Part shown: positions 10,602-20,032 of the stretch, piece after piece | Layout: every line of letters begins with the position of its first letter | Numbering within the stretch: position 1 is the stretch's first letter | NCBI RefSeq assembly: GCF_900115605.1 | Contig: NZ_FOXC01000009.1 | Span: forward strand, 1-64,000 | DNA: 64,000 nucleotides | DNA from: Halolactibacillus halophilus | GTDB taxonomy: Bacteria; Bacillota; Bacilli; Bacillales; Amphibacillaceae | Direction of reading: 5' to 3' | Translations under genes and position numbers: made by a program | Notes under the pieces: generated by a model | Database searches by the model: none | What the model was told of the DNA's origin: nothing | Seen by the model: only the letters and a program-made list of their open reading frames with translations

Positions 10602-11858
10602 TTAAATAAGCAGTTGGAATAAATCCTGGTCTTTATTTATTTCAATGTAACTAAAGCCTTTGTCATGCATCCGATCAATAAGTGGTCCATAGTCCTCTTT
10701 ATACTTCAGTTCCACACCGACCAGTACCGGTCCGCGGTCCCGATTATTCTTTTTCGTATATTCAAATCGAGTAATGTCGTCATCACTACCGAGAACATCG
10801 GTTAAGAATGACCTCAGAGCTCCGGCACGTTGCGGGAAACTCACGATAAAGTAATGCTTGTAGCCCTCATAAATTAACGAACGCTCTTTAATGTCTTGCA
10901 TTCGGTCGATATCATTATTGCCACCACTGACAATCACGACGACATTTTTACCTCTTATGTCGTCTTTGTAGTCCTCAAGTGCACTGACAGGCATAGCTCC
11001 TGCTGGTTCAGTCACAATCGCGTTTTCATTGTATAAATCTAGCATCGTTGTACAAATCCGTCCCTCGGGGATGGTCGCAAAGCCATCGACTAAAGGTTTA
11101 GCAATCTTAAAAGTTATATCGCCAATTCGCTTCACGCTAGCGCCATCAACAAATTTATCGACATAATCAAGCTTGACAACTTTATTTGCTTTAAATGACG
11201 CTTGCATTGAAGCGGCACCCGCAGGTTCCACCCCGATTATCTTTGTCTCTGGACTAATGTTTTTAACATAAGTGGCAACACCTGAAATAAGGCCACCACC
11301 TCCAACAGACATAAACATATGTGAGACCGGCTCATTGATGGCTTCTAGAATTTCTAAACCAATTGTGCCTTGTCCGGCAATGGTCCGTTCATCATCAAAC
11401 GGATGAATGAAGGTCATATCATTGTCTTCACAAAACTGCTTTGATTCATCACTGGCATCATCAAACGTATCCCCTGTTAGAATGACATCAACAGCATCCC
11501 CGCCAAAGAACTGAACGCGGTCGACCTTTTGGCGCGGTGTGGTTGTTGGCATGAAAATTGTCCCTTTGATGTTCATCGCTTTACACGAAAAAGCAACACC
11601 TTGTGCATGGTTACCGGCACTGGCACAAACCACTCCATTTTTTAAATCGTCTTCTGATAGACTTTGCATAAAATTATATGCGCCCCTGATTTTAAATGAG
11701 CGGACGACTTGTAAATCTTCACGCTTTAAATACACATTGCAGTCATATTTTTCAGAAAGAATCGGATCAAGAAGGAGTGGCGTTTTCGTTACAACGTCCT
11801 TAATACGCTGATGCGCAATAATAATATCCTTCACATCGATTGGTTTTTCTGTTGGCAT
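10602..11858 (-). CDS. ilvA: Threonine dehydratase (deaminase)
   Basis: PLP-dependent threonine ammonia-lyase, first step of isoleucine synthesis (threonine to 2-oxobutyrate). The 418-residue form has the catalytic domain (about 1-320) with the PLP lysine Lys56 in SFKIRGAYN, the SAGNHAQG loop and the GGGGLISG phosphate-binding loop. A single ACT-like regulatory segment (about 330-418) follows, as in the B. subtilis/IlvA1 class. ATG follows GGAGGG. It is monocistronic with its own terminator. No T-box is visible upstream; other branched-chain synthesis genes besides ilvE are not in the window. Confidence 0.95.
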   Translation of the reverse strand: MPTEKPIDVKDIIIAHQRIKDVVTKTPLLLDPILSEKYDCNVYLKREDLQVVRSFKIRGAYNFMQSLSEDDLKNGVVCASAGNHAQGVAFSCKAMNIKGTIFMPTTTPRQKVDRVQFFGGDAVDVILTGDTFDDASDESKQFCEDNDMTFIHPFDDERTIAGQGTIGLEILEAINEPVSHMFMSVGGGGLISGVATYVKNISPETKIIGVEPAGAASMQASFKANKVVKLDYVDKFVDGASVKRIGDITFKIAKPLVDGFATIPEGRICTTMLDLYNENAIVTEPAGAMPVSALEDYKDDIRGKNVVVIVSGGNNDIDRMQDIKERSLIYEGYKHYFIVSFPQRAGALRSFLTDVLGSDDDITRFEYTKKNNRDRGPVLVGVELKYKEDYGPLIDRMHDKGFSYIEINKDQDLFQLLI

Positions 11859-12020
11859 AATACATGATCCCTCCTGCTTGATAAATAATAGTATCTTCTA
11901 TCCTATCATAATTATCGAAAAACAGGAACAATTCTGAAAAAAATAAACTGTTAAAGCTATACTTTTCTGTAATAGTACAGCTGGTAGGTGATTTTTCTAT
12001 TAAATGTGCAGGTATAAAAA

Positions 12021-12064
12021 GCAAGCAAAAAGAGCGGCATGGACGCGAACTCTTTTTGCTTGAA
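12021..12064 (-). terminator. Terminator of ppaC (bidirectional)
   Basis: A 12-bp stem AAGCAAAAAGAG / CTCTTTTTGCTT around a 15-base loop, starting 15 bases after the ppaC stop, with a T-run downstream on the minus strand. Confidence 0.85.
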
Positions 12065-12077
12065 TTATATTAGAAAC

Positions 12078-13004
12078 TTATGCTAAAGCAGCTGTCAGTT
12101 GTGGCACAACTTGTTTCTTACGAGAAACCACACCTTTAAGGACAGCAGTGTCGTCCATTAATTCTACACCAAACGCCGTATTAACAGCATCTTGCACGTC
12201 TCCAAGTGCAATAACTGTCGAGTCATTTGTTAGGATATCGGTGATGATGAAGACGAATAAATCAAGATGACTTGCGTCAATCACTTGATTAATTGCTGTT
12301 TTAATCGCTGCTTTTTGGGCTAATAAATCACTTGGGTCAACCGTATTCACTTGAGCGATTTCGACGTGTTTATCCCCCATTGTAAATGGTTTCGCATCAA
12401 GTGTTAATAAGTCATTTACTGACTTATCGCTTAAGTCAGCCCCTGCTTTTAACATATCTAAACCGTACGTATTGACATCAACGCCAGCAATTGCTTCAAG
12501 TTCTTTCGCTGCTTTTATATCTTCTTCTGTACATGTTGGTGATTTAAACAATAATGAATCAGATACAATCGCTGATAACATCAAACCCGCAATGTTTTTC
12601 GGAATACTAACGTCATGTTCTTTAAATAACTTATTTAGGATAGTAGCTGTACACCCGACTGGTTCAGCACGGTAATATAGCGGGTCACTTGTTTCAAAGT
12701 TAGCGATGCGGTGATGGTCAATCACTTCTGTTACTCTTACCTCAGTAATGTCACTAACACTCTGTTGTTTTTCATTGTGGTCAACTAAAATAACCTGATC
12801 CACTTCTTGACTAACTGTCTCAACCAAACGCGGGGCGTCAATGTTGAAATAATCAAGCGCATAGGCAGTTTCTTTACTAATCTCACCTAATCTCACTGCT
12901 TCAGCATCAGCACCGATCTGTTGTTTTAAATACGCATAGCTGATCGCTGATGCAATCGTATCCGTATCTGGATTTTTGTGTCCGAAAATTAATGTTTTAC
13001 TCAT
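12078..13004 (-). CDS. ppaC: Manganese-dependent inorganic pyrophosphatase (family II)
   Basis: Hydrolyses pyrophosphate to phosphate, pulling biosynthetic reactions forward in the cytoplasm. DHH-family enzyme of 308 residues. The metal ligands are visible: His9, Asp13 and Asp15 in GHKNPDTDT, Asp75 in VDHNE, and His97 of DHH. The C-terminal substrate-binding motif SRKKQ lies near residue 290. There are no CBS domains, so it is the short unregulated form. A candidate promoter (TTCGAC-17-TATCAT, 13036-13064) precedes it, and there is no clear terminator between proA and this gene, so some read-through from proBA is possible. Confidence 0.96.
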   Translation of the reverse strand: MSKTLIFGHKNPDTDTIASAISYAYLKQQIGADAEAVRLGEISKETAYALDYFNIDAPRLVETVSQEVDQVILVDHNEKQQSVSDITEVRVTEVIDHHRIANFETSDPLYYRAEPVGCTATILNKLFKEHDVSIPKNIAGLMLSAIVSDSLLFKSPTCTEEDIKAAKELEAIAGVDVNTYGLDMLKAGADLSDKSVNDLLTLDAKPFTMGDKHVEIAQVNTVDPSDLLAQKAAIKTAINQVIDASHLDLFVFIITDILTNDSTVIALGDVQDAVNTAFGVELMDDTAVLKGVVSRKKQVVPQLTAALA

Positions 13005-13035
13005 AGTGACAACTCCTTATCATTTGTTTCATACG

Positions 13036-13064
13036 ATGATAATTCTAACGCAAAAACGGTCGAA
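13036..13064 (-). promoter_or_regulatory. Candidate promoter of ppaC
   Basis: Minus strand: TTCGAC at 13059-13064, 17-base spacer, TATCAT at 13036-13041, 32 bases before the ppaC start. Consensus match is moderate. Confidence 0.45.
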
Positions 13065-13091
13065 TTTCATCAATAATTTTATTTCTCATCC

Positions 13092-14339
13092 TTATTTCTT
13101 GTATTGGCCGCTGCCTTTCAATAAATATTTCGTTGATGTGAGTGCTTTTAAGCCCATTGGGCCACGAGCATGTAGCTTTTGGGTACTAATCCCGATTTCA
13201 GCTCCAAAACCAAATTCAAAGCCATCCGTAAAACGGGTAGACGCGTTATGATACACACACGCGGCATCAATATCATTTAAGAATGCTAACACGTGTGCAT
13301 CTGTTTCGGAAATAATAGCCTCAGAGTGTTTGGTACCATAAGTATTGATATGTTCAATCGCTTCTTCTGTTGAATCAACGACTTTTATCGCAATCTCTAA
13401 ATCTAAATACTCTGTTGCATAATCCTCAGATGTTGCTAGAAGGATTGATGGTTCTTGATTTTTTACGGTTTGGTCTCCATGAATAAGCACGCCGTGTGAG
13501 CTTAATTCATGAATTAAAGCCTCACCGTGTTTATCGAACCACGAGGCATCGACGAGAACGGTCTCAATCGCATTACAGACAGATGGCCGCTGAGTTTTCG
13601 CGTTTATGACAAGCTTTAAAGCCATGTTGACGTCAGCATCATGGTCAATAAACATATGGCAATTCCCTGCCCCTGTTTCAAGTACAGGCACAGATGACTT
13701 ACTAACGACCGTGTCAATCAGATTTTTACTGCCACGTGGAATTAAAACATCTAAATACTCATTTAATCGGAACATTTTTTCTGCCGTGTCACGTGATGTA
13801 TCTTCAATGAGTTGGACACTATTAACTGGTAACGTTGTTTGATTTAACGCTTCTTTAATCACATCAACAAGAACGATGTTTGAATAAATAGCTGATGAAC
13901 TTCCGCGAAGGATCGCAGCATTTCCTGTTTTTAAACAGAGACTAGCAGCATCAATTGTTACGTTTGGACGAGCTTCATAAATCATTCCAATGACCCCTAT
14001 TGGTACTGCCACTTTTTCAATGGCTAACCCATTCGGACGGGTAAATGATTCGAGTACTTCACCGATAGGGTCATCTAGCTTAGTTAATTCTCGCAACGCT
14101 TCTGCCATTTGTTTGATCCGGTCATCGGTAAGACGAATGCGGTCAATGACTGAGTCGCTAATTCCTTTTTCTTTTGCTTGGATGAGATCTTTTTCGTTTT
14201 CTGTTAAAATATCGGCTTGTCTTGTTTCAAGGACGTCAGCAATTTTAAGTAAGGCTTGGTTTTTTTCATCTGTTGTTGCTTGTTGTAATCGCAGTGTTGT
14301 TTGTTTTGCACGTTGTCCAAGTGTTTCAAGTGAAGTCAT
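13092..14339 (-). CDS. proA: Gamma-glutamyl phosphate reductase
   Basis: Second enzyme of proline synthesis: NADPH reduction of gamma-glutamyl phosphate to glutamate semialdehyde. The 415 residues follow the aldehyde-dehydrogenase-like fold. The catalytic cysteine lies in [14 protein letters not shown] near residue 255, and the C-terminal motif is [21 protein letters not shown]. The ATG overlaps the proB stop by one base (TAATG), so the pair is translationally coupled. proC is not in the window. Expression should follow the proline T-box upstream of proB. Confidence 0.96.
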   Translation of the reverse strand: MTSLETLGQRAKQTTLRLQQATTDEKNQALLKIADVLETRQADILTENEKDLIQAKEKGISDSVIDRIRLTDDRIKQMAEALRELTKLDDPIGEVLESFTRPNGLAIEKVAVPIGVIGMIYEARPNVTIDAASLCLKTGNAAILRGSSSAIYSNIVLVDVIKEALNQTTLPVNSVQLIEDTSRDTAEKMFRLNEYLDVLIPRGSKNLIDTVVSKSSVPVLETGAGNCHMFIDHDADVNMALKLVINAKTQRPSVCNAIETVLVDASWFDKHGEALIHELSSHGVLIHGDQTVKNQEPSILLATSEDYATEYLDLEIAIKVVDSTEEAIEHINTYGTKHSEAIISETDAHVLAFLNDIDAACVYHNASTRFTDGFEFGFGAEIGISTQKLHARGPMGLKALTSTKYLLKGSGQYKK

Positions 14340-15457
14340 TATTTTCCCTCCTGAATTGTTAAAATAAGATTATTTCGGTGCACCACTTCTGGGTGTGTAC
14401 ATCCGGTCAGTAACATTGCTTCTTGACTGCTGAGTCCGCGGACTTGTTTGGTTTGTTCTGCCGAATAATTGACTTGGCCTTTGGCAATCCGGTCTTGATT
14501 AAAGTAAATGTTGACAATGTCCTGAGCGTCAAAATCTTCTTCGACACCAATAATTCCCGCCGCTAAGAGACTTTTCCCATCGGACAGCAGGGCTTTTTTA
14601 GCCCCTTCATCAATGATGATACGACCGGTTGGTTCTGAGTGATAGGCAATCCACTGTTTATGTTTTCTTACGTGGACTGTTTCCTTTGTCCCGATGTAAG
14701 TCCCGTCACCATTTCCAGTTAAAATACTAACTAATTTATCTTTCCCGCTTCCTGTTCCGACGAAGCAATTCACACCGACATTGGTCGCCAGTTGTGCTGC
14801 AATCAGTTTTGATTTCATCCCACCGGTACCTACTTTAGAAGATGAGTCTTGGCTTGTTTGTTCAATCAGCTCGTTAGAAATATAGCCGAGATGATTAAAG
14901 CGCGCGGCATCGAGATGTGTGCCTGGGTTCTTGTCATAAATACCATTCACATCTGTCAACAGAATCAACTGATCTGCATTGACTAACCCACTTACCTGGG
15001 CGCTTAGCATGTCGTTGTCACCAAACGTCATCTCATCAATCGCAACGGAATCATTTTCGTTAATAATCGGGACAACTTTTCGTTTTAAACACTCGGTAAT
15101 CGTTTGATAAACATTTGAAAACTGCTCTTTGTTTGTAAAAACATCCCGCGTTAACAACAGTTGTGCCGATACATAACCATGTTTTTTAAACGCTTGGTTA
15201 TACGCTTCGATTAAGAGCCCTTGTCCAACCGCTGCGGCTGCTTGTTTGCCTTGCACGGTTACAGGACGTGAGGAGTAGCCTAAATCCCTAAAGCCCGCTG
15301 AAATGGCTCCAGAGGAGATTAAGACAACTTCTATCCCCTCACTTAACAGCTGCACGATGGCTTCTGCATGTTCGGTCAATTTTTCAATCGATAAAGACCC
15401 ATCTTTTTTTGTTAACGAACTGCTGCCAATTTTTACAACCACCCGTTTTTCCATCAT
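14339..15457 (-). CDS. proB: Glutamate 5-kinase
   Basis: First enzyme of proline synthesis; phosphorylates glutamate on the gamma-carboxyl. The 372 residues comprise an amino-acid-kinase domain (about 1-255, KIGSSSL at the start and [22 protein letters not shown] for substrate binding) and a C-terminal PUA domain (about 275-365). Two adjacent ATGs fit the GGAG site; the first is used. The presence of the PUA domain is normal for feedback-regulated ProB. It is preceded by a proline-specific T-box leader with its own promoter. Confidence 0.96.
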   Translation of the reverse strand: MMEKRVVVKIGSSSLTKKDGSLSIEKLTEHAEAIVQLLSEGIEVVLISSGAISAGFRDLGYSSRPVTVQGKQAAAAVGQGLLIEAYNQAFKKHGYVSAQLLLTRDVFTNKEQFSNVYQTITECLKRKVVPIINENDSVAIDEMTFGDNDMLSAQVSGLVNADQLILLTDVNGIYDKNPGTHLDAARFNHLGYISNELIEQTSQDSSSKVGTGGMKSKLIAAQLATNVGVNCFVGTGSGKDKLVSILTGNGDGTYIGTKETVHVRKHKQWIAYHSEPTGRIIIDEGAKKALLSDGKSLLAAGIIGVEEDFDAQDIVNIYFNQDRIAKGQVNYSAEQTKQVRGLSSQEAMLLTGCTHPEVVHRNNLILTIQEGK

Positions 15458-15524
15458 GATTCATCTCCATTCTTTCTCCCTCTTTTAGTAGTCTCGTTAA
15501 AAAAATTTTATGCGTTGTTTTTAT

Positions 15525-15800
15525 GTATAAAGAAAACACTACGTTTCTCCATACATCTTAACTGATGCAATGGACGAAAAGTAGTGTTTCCGCGGTACCA
15601 CCATTGTTGACTCAAACCTTTGAGTCCCCTTATTTTGATAACGCTCTGGATGATTCCCAAAGAGCGGTTAAGTTAACCTTAACGACGATAAGAGTAGGTT
15701 CAACAAAGAAGGTATATGGAGAAATGTTTCAGCCTCAATTGCATTTCTCTCTCTGTCATATATTCATTGTCTACTGGTTCTTATTTATCCGTCCCTATTT
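15525..15800 (-). promoter_or_regulatory. Proline-specific T-box leader of proBA
   Basis: The minus strand contains the T-box core AATGGTGGTACCGCGG (15590-15605). A Stem I-like region lies upstream with an AGAGAG...GCTGAAA pattern, and the specifier sequence GAACCTAC has the codon CCT (proline) at 15696-15698. Downstream, GAAACACTAC (15581-15590) pairs with GTAGTGTTTTC (15532-15542), followed by T-rich sequence; this is the terminator that competes with the antiterminator. Uncharged tRNA-Pro is expected to allow read-through into proB. Codon choice is inferred from the position of the specifier and agrees with the gene function. Confidence 0.92.
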
Positions 15801-15812
15801 AGCTGTGTTTCC

Positions 15813-15841
15813 ATTATCTAAAAACAAATGAAAAATGTCAA
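15813..15841 (-). promoter_or_regulatory. Sigma-A promoter of the proBA T-box transcript
   Basis: Minus strand: perfect TTGACA (15836-15841), 17-base spacer, GATAAT (15813-15818), just downstream of the ilvE stop and ahead of the T-box. Confidence 0.88.
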
Positions 15842-15860
15842 CTGAAAATTATCAGAAAAC

Positions 15861-16937
15861 TTATCTTTTCTTCGGCACGTCAACAATCCACTGATGAGGG
15901 TCTTCAATTGAACCGTATTGTATACCTGTTAGTGTCTCATAGACACGTTTAGATAATGGACCGGTTTGATGCTGATTGATCACATAAGACGCCTCATCAT
16001 AAAACAATTCGCCAATCGGGGAGATAACGGCGGCTGTTCCAGAACCAAATGCCTCTTCTAAATCGCCATTTTTGTGCGCGCCTAAAATTTCTGATAACAG
16101 TACCGGACGTTCTTCAACGTCAACGCCCCAATCTTGTAGTAGCTGAATCACAGATTTACGGGTGACACCTGGTAATATACTGCCGCTTAAATGCGGCGTA
16201 ACGACTTTGCCCGCAATCTTAAAGAAGACATTCATACTCCCGACTTCTTCAATATACTTTTTCTCATGTCCGTCGAGCCACAACACTTGCGCGTAACCTT
16301 TTTTAGCGACATTTTCCTGGGCAATCATACTTCCGGCATAGTTACCGGCAGTTTTTGCTTCACCGGTCCCGCCTTTAACGGCTCGAATGTATTCATTTTC
16401 AACCGCAATTTTAACCGGGTTAATACCGGCTTCATAGTAAGCCCCAACCGGCGACAGAATAACCATAAAGGTATACGTCTTAGACGCTGATACCCCGAGA
16501 TAAGGTTCGGTCGCAATCACAAACGGTCTAATGTATAAACTGGTACCTTCTTTACGCGGGACCCAATCTCGGTCGAGGTTAACTAATGTTTGAATCGCTT
16601 CAAGTGCGAGTGTCTCATCAACCGCTGGAATGCACATCCGTTCGTTTGACCGATTTAATCGTTTAATATTTTCATCTGGACGAAACAGCTGGATGGTATC
16701 TTGAGTGGTTCGGTAAGCTTTTAGACCTTCGAACACCGTTTGCCCGTAGTGGAAAATCATTGCCGCTGGGTCCATTTCAAGTGTTTGATAAGGCACAATA
16801 CGTGGATCATACCATCCGCGCCCTTCTTCATAATCCATGATAAACATATGGTCGGTAAATTGACGTCCGAAGACTAATTGGTCATCGGCAGGTTTTTGTT
16901 TTTTATTTGTTGCTGGTGTAATAGAAATAGTTTGCAT
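15861..16937 (-). CDS. ilvE: Branched-chain amino acid aminotransferase
   Basis: PLP enzyme of fold type IV that transfers the amino group between glutamate and the 2-oxo acids of valine, leucine and isoleucine. The 358-residue length and motifs (GQTVFEGLKAYR; GGTGEAKTAGNYAGS with PLP lysine Lys195; EEVGSMNVFF) match the larger BCAT class of bacilli and eukaryotes. A good GGGAG site precedes the ATG. Upstream are a promoter and a possible CodY-like element. It depends on glutamate, which gltBD nearby supplies, though the genes are not in one operon. Confidence 0.95.
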   Translation of the reverse strand: MQTISITPATNKKQKPADDQLVFGRQFTDHMFIMDYEEGRGWYDPRIVPYQTLEMDPAAMIFHYGQTVFEGLKAYRTTQDTIQLFRPDENIKRLNRSNERMCIPAVDETLALEAIQTLVNLDRDWVPRKEGTSLYIRPFVIATEPYLGVSASKTYTFMVILSPVGAYYEAGINPVKIAVENEYIRAVKGGTGEAKTAGNYAGSMIAQENVAKKGYAQVLWLDGHEKKYIEEVGSMNVFFKIAGKVVTPHLSGSILPGVTRKSVIQLLQDWGVDVEERPVLLSEILGAHKNGDLEEAFGSGTAAVISPIGELFYDEASYVINQHQTGPLSKRVYETLTGIQYGSIEDPHQWIVDVPKKR

Positions 16938-16975
16938 TATACAGACTCCCTTTTTTAAATATCTTGTCTGTTTCT

Positions 16976-17005
16976 ATTGTAGACCTAATCCATTTCAAAA
17001 AACAA
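16976..17005 (-). promoter_or_regulatory. Candidate promoter of ilvE
   Basis: Minus strand: TTGTTT (17000-17005), 18-base spacer, TACAAT (16976-16981), 39 bases before the ilvE start. A CodY-like 15-mer (17019-17033, AATTTTCAAAACATA) lies 13 bases upstream of the -35. Confidence 0.5.
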
Positions 17006-17070
17006 TAGTTAATTTATGAATTTTCAAAACATACGCAGTTGTTATTAGTATCTGATACTAAAAAATAGCT

Positions 17071-17099
17071 AAAAAAACAACGTAACGCGCGCTGTTCTT
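17071..17099 (-). terminator. Probable terminator of the O-antigen-ligase-like gene
   Basis: On the minus strand AACAGCG and CGTTGTT pair with one mismatch, followed by seven T. It lies about 32 bases after the stop. The stem is weak. Confidence 0.5.
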
Positions 17100-17130
17100 T
17101 AAATATAAGTCAAGGTTATCTAAAACAAAG

Positions 17131-18429
17131 CTAATGAACGTTCCGAGTACTCACGTGGGCCATTAATCCGAGAAAGGCCCAAAAGATGAAAGCGACTGAG
17201 ACGACGCTGATATTAAAGAAGGCTTGGGTTAAATAACCAATCAGACTTGCGCTCAGTGCAAGGTAGACATCTGATTCAGCTAATCGAGTGGAATACTTCC
17301 GTGCGATTTGAACAAGAAAACTAAGGTAGATGACAAGTGCCGGAATGCCAGCTGTCACGGCAATATGTAAATATTCGTTATGGGCTTTATCGACAAACAT
17401 AACCCGGCCAAACCGCACCAGCATGTCATCTTTGTATTGACTAACAAAGGCCAGCTGTAAATTTTCAAGCCCGAAACCAGTAAACGGTCGAACAGTTACT
17501 AAATCAAGTGTTTTTAGCCAAATATACATCCGGTTACTACCGGCATGTAAGAGATTATTGTCATTCGTCATAATCGTTTTAGCATCGGTGAAAATCGAGC
17601 CAAGCTCTAAACCAAGCACTTGTGGCGAATGAAGGTGAAAGACAATCAAAGCCAGTAATGAACTCATAAATATATAGCGTATCGCCATTGTCGTTTGTTT
17701 TGACCATCGTTTAACAAAAACCAACATTATCAAATAACTAACAAACGCAACAAAAGCACCAATCCAAGCACCTCTTGTCCGAGTGGTAAGTAAGGCAAAG
17801 AAGATGATGGTGTAACCGATACTCGTAATTATATGAGGGCGTTTAAAGACAAAAAACATCGCTAGTGGCAACATTAACACAAGGTAACTACCAAAAAAAT
17901 TCGGGTTACCGAACGTACTAAAACTCGACGTCCAATCTGTTCTTAGCCAGTCACGTGGCACGGGATCAAAACCGAAATATTGACTAATACCATAACACGC
18001 AAGCAAGATCCCTGTTGCTAAAAAGTAGCGATACAATTTTGCTGTTGGGGCGACATGTCGAGCGATCAAAAACGCACTAAAATAAAGCATAATGGTAAAT
18101 AGACCTTCTTCACGTAATGGTTTACCGTAAAGGGCAAGTTCTGTGTTAAGCGCAAACGAGACAGAAATGCTTAACGCCAACAAATAGAACAGTAATAACC
18201 AAGTGACACTGTCTAGAGTGACAAATGATTGTAAAGCTTTGCGATTTAAAATCAGTACCAAGTAAAAGACTACAATAATAACATATAAGCTAATAACTTT
18301 CGGTAAATAGAAATAATCGGTCGTGTTTATCACTGGCCAAATAACCAATGGAATAATAGTAACAATGAAAGTAATGAATCCGTTATAGTTAATTGCTTGC
18401 TGGGCCCATATTTTTTTCAGACTGTTCAC
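17131..18429 (-). CDS. O-antigen ligase (WaaL/Wzy-like) family membrane protein
   Basis: Polytopic membrane protein (about 12 helices) of the O-antigen ligase/polymerase superfamily, which in Gram-positives joins or polymerises cell-surface glycans. Visible motifs are GNPNFFGSYLVLMLPLA and TRTRGAWIGA, and a large extracytoplasmic loop containing GFGLENLQLAF and DKAHNEYLHIAVTAGIP; the last histidine-containing loop is typical. No glycan genes surround it. The only in-frame start near the N terminus is a GTG (18429) whose AGGGG lies too close. An ATG with a better site lies 14 bases upstream in another frame (see findings). Substrate unknown. Confidence 0.8.
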   Translation of the reverse strand: MNSLKKIWAQQAINYNGFITFIVTIIPLVIWPVINTTDYFYLPKVISLYVIIVVFYLVLILNRKALQSFVTLDSVTWLLLFYLLALSISVSFALNTELALYGKPLREEGLFTIMLYFSAFLIARHVAPTAKLYRYFLATGILLACYGISQYFGFDPVPRDWLRTDWTSSFSTFGNPNFFGSYLVLMLPLAMFFVFKRPHIITSIGYTIIFFALLTTRTRGAWIGAFVAFVSYLIMLVFVKRWSKQTTMAIRYIFMSSLLALIVFHLHSPQVLGLELGSIFTDAKTIMTNDNNLLHAGSNRMYIWLKTLDLVTVRPFTGFGLENLQLAFVSQYKDDMLVRFGRVMFVDKAHNEYLHIAVTAGIPALVIYLSFLVQIARKYSTRLAESDVYLALSASLIGYLTQAFFNISVVSVAFIFWAFLGLMAHVSTRNVH

Positions 18430-18499
18430 GCCCCTTTTTTCATTATAACCACCTCAGTGGTCGATACTTCTTTATTTTACCAAAAATATTAAAGAAGTA

Positions 18500-18532
18500 A
18501 AGAAAAAAGAGGCTGTCTCATTTGACAACCTC
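18500..18532 (-). terminator. Terminator of gltBD
   Basis: On the minus strand GAGGTTGTC and GACAGCCTC form a 9-bp stem (one G-U pair) followed by six T, 10 bases after the gltD stop. Confidence 0.8.
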
Positions 18533-18541
18533 AAGTATACA

Positions 18542-20017
18542 TTAGGCATATTGTTCAATCTTTTCGCTAGTAAGATACGCATTGACGGCTTTTGCTACTT
18601 CGCGTCCTTCTTGAATCGCCCACACAATCAGTGACGGTCCACGTCTTGCGTCTCCTGCAGCGAATACATTTTTTACATTCGTTCTAAAATCTTGGTACTC
18701 AGCATCAATCCGATTGTTTTTTAATTCAACACCGAAACGCTCCAGTAACGGTCGTTTCGGACCAACAAACCCAATCGCTAAAATAACAAGGTCGGCAGGA
18801 ATGACATCGTCACCGCGGTCAACCTTCTCAAAACGAACGCCCGTTTCTGTTGAAATTTCTTCAACTTTGCGCGTGAATAACGCTTGTACATGACCTTCGC
18901 CGTTATCAATAAAGGCGTGTGTTTCAGTTAAGAATTCTCGTACTTCTCGTTTGAAGATCATTTTTGCTTCTTTGTGGGCATAATCTTCACGAAATACATT
19001 CGGGTAACTTGGCCAATCGTTGCCTTCAGCCCGCGTATTAGGGAAAGCGGGTGTGATTGCTAATTGCCGAACGTTTTTCGCGCCTTGTCGAATCGCTGTC
19101 GCGACACAATCAGCCCCCGTGTCCCCACCACCAATAACCACAACATTTTTTCCTGCTGCTGAAAGTGGCGTGTCTTTTTCATCTAAATAACTTTTCGTTT
19201 GTTTAGTCAAGTAATCCATCGCAAAGTGGATCCCCGTTAATTCTCTGCCTTGGATATTCAAGTCCCGCGGGGTTTCCGCTCCAGTACATACAATGACGCT
19301 ATCGAAATCACGCTTTAAGTCTTCAGGTAAGACATCCTTACCAACGTCTGTGTTCAACTTGAAGATAATACCTTCTTCTGTTAATAATTTGATGCGACGT
19401 TCAACAATCGCTTTTTCCAGCTTCATTGTTGGAATACCATACATGAGTAACCCACCCGCACGGTCGGCTTTTTCAAAAATTGTCACGTTGTGTCCTTGTT
19501 GATTCAGTTCATCTGCTGCACTTAACCCACTCGGACCTGAACCAATAATCGCAACCTTTTTGCCTGTTCGTCGCTTTGGTATCCGGGCGGTAATATAGCC
19601 CTCTTCAAATCCGCGGTCAATAATCGCCCGCTCAATATTTTTTATTCCAACAGCATCGTCATTAATACTTACTGTACACGCTCCTTCACACGGAGCGGGA
19701 CAGACCCGCCCGGTGAACTCTGGAAAGTTATTCGTCATTAGCAGACGGTCAAGTGCTTCTTCAAAACGCTCTTTATAGACCAAATCATTCCACTCAGGGA
19801 TTAAATTATTTAATGGACAACCAGACACTTGATTGTTTATATCAATGCCGGTATGACAAAAGGGAATTGAACAATTCATACAACGAGCACCTTCTGTTTT
19901 TAGTTGTTCATCGGTTAAACGCCCCTGATACTCTCCCCAGTCTTTTAAGCGGGTTAAATGGTCGCGTTCTTTCGCTTCTTCTCTTTGGTAATCAATAAAT
20001 CCTGTTGGTTTCCCCAT
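18542..20017 (-). CDS. gltD: Glutamate synthase (NADPH) small subunit
   Basis: Beta subunit of NADPH-GOGAT, which passes electrons from NADPH via FAD and Fe-S clusters to the large subunit. The 491 residues show N-terminal cysteine motifs (CMNCSIPFC, CPLNN, then CPAPCEGAC) for 4Fe-4S clusters, an FAD-binding GSGPSGLSAA near residue 153, and an NADPH-binding VIGGGDTGADC near 290. It is 15 bases downstream of gltB in the same operon. Length and motifs are complete. Confidence 0.97.
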   Translation of the reverse strand: MGKPTGFIDYQREEAKERDHLTRLKDWGEYQGRLTDEQLKTEGARCMNCSIPFCHTGIDINNQVSGCPLNNLIPEWNDLVYKERFEEALDRLLMTNNFPEFTGRVCPAPCEGACTVSINDDAVGIKNIERAIIDRGFEEGYITARIPKRRTGKKVAIIGSGPSGLSAADELNQQGHNVTIFEKADRAGGLLMYGIPTMKLEKAIVERRIKLLTEEGIIFKLNTDVGKDVLPEDLKRDFDSVIVCTGAETPRDLNIQGRELTGIHFAMDYLTKQTKSYLDEKDTPLSAAGKNVVVIGGGDTGADCVATAIRQGAKNVRQLAITPAFPNTRAEGNDWPSYPNVFREDYAHKEAKMIFKREVREFLTETHAFIDNGEGHVQALFTRKVEEISTETGVRFEKVDRGDDVIPADLVILAIGFVGPKRPLLERFGVELKNNRIDAEYQDFRTNVKNVFAAGDARRGPSLIVWAIQEGREVAKAVNAYLTSEKIEQYA

Positions 20018-20032
20018 GGTGATGCTCCTTTC

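Noticed and set aside
11800-12024. Open frame overlapping the ilvA start and upstream gap
   Set aside because: Out of frame with ilvA, crosses its promoter region, and the protein is not family-like.
13990-14367. 125-codon open frame on the plus strand opposite proA and the end of proB
   Set aside because: It lies fully antisense to well-supported proA, has no ribosome binding site and a biased serine/arginine composition typical of antisense shadow frames.
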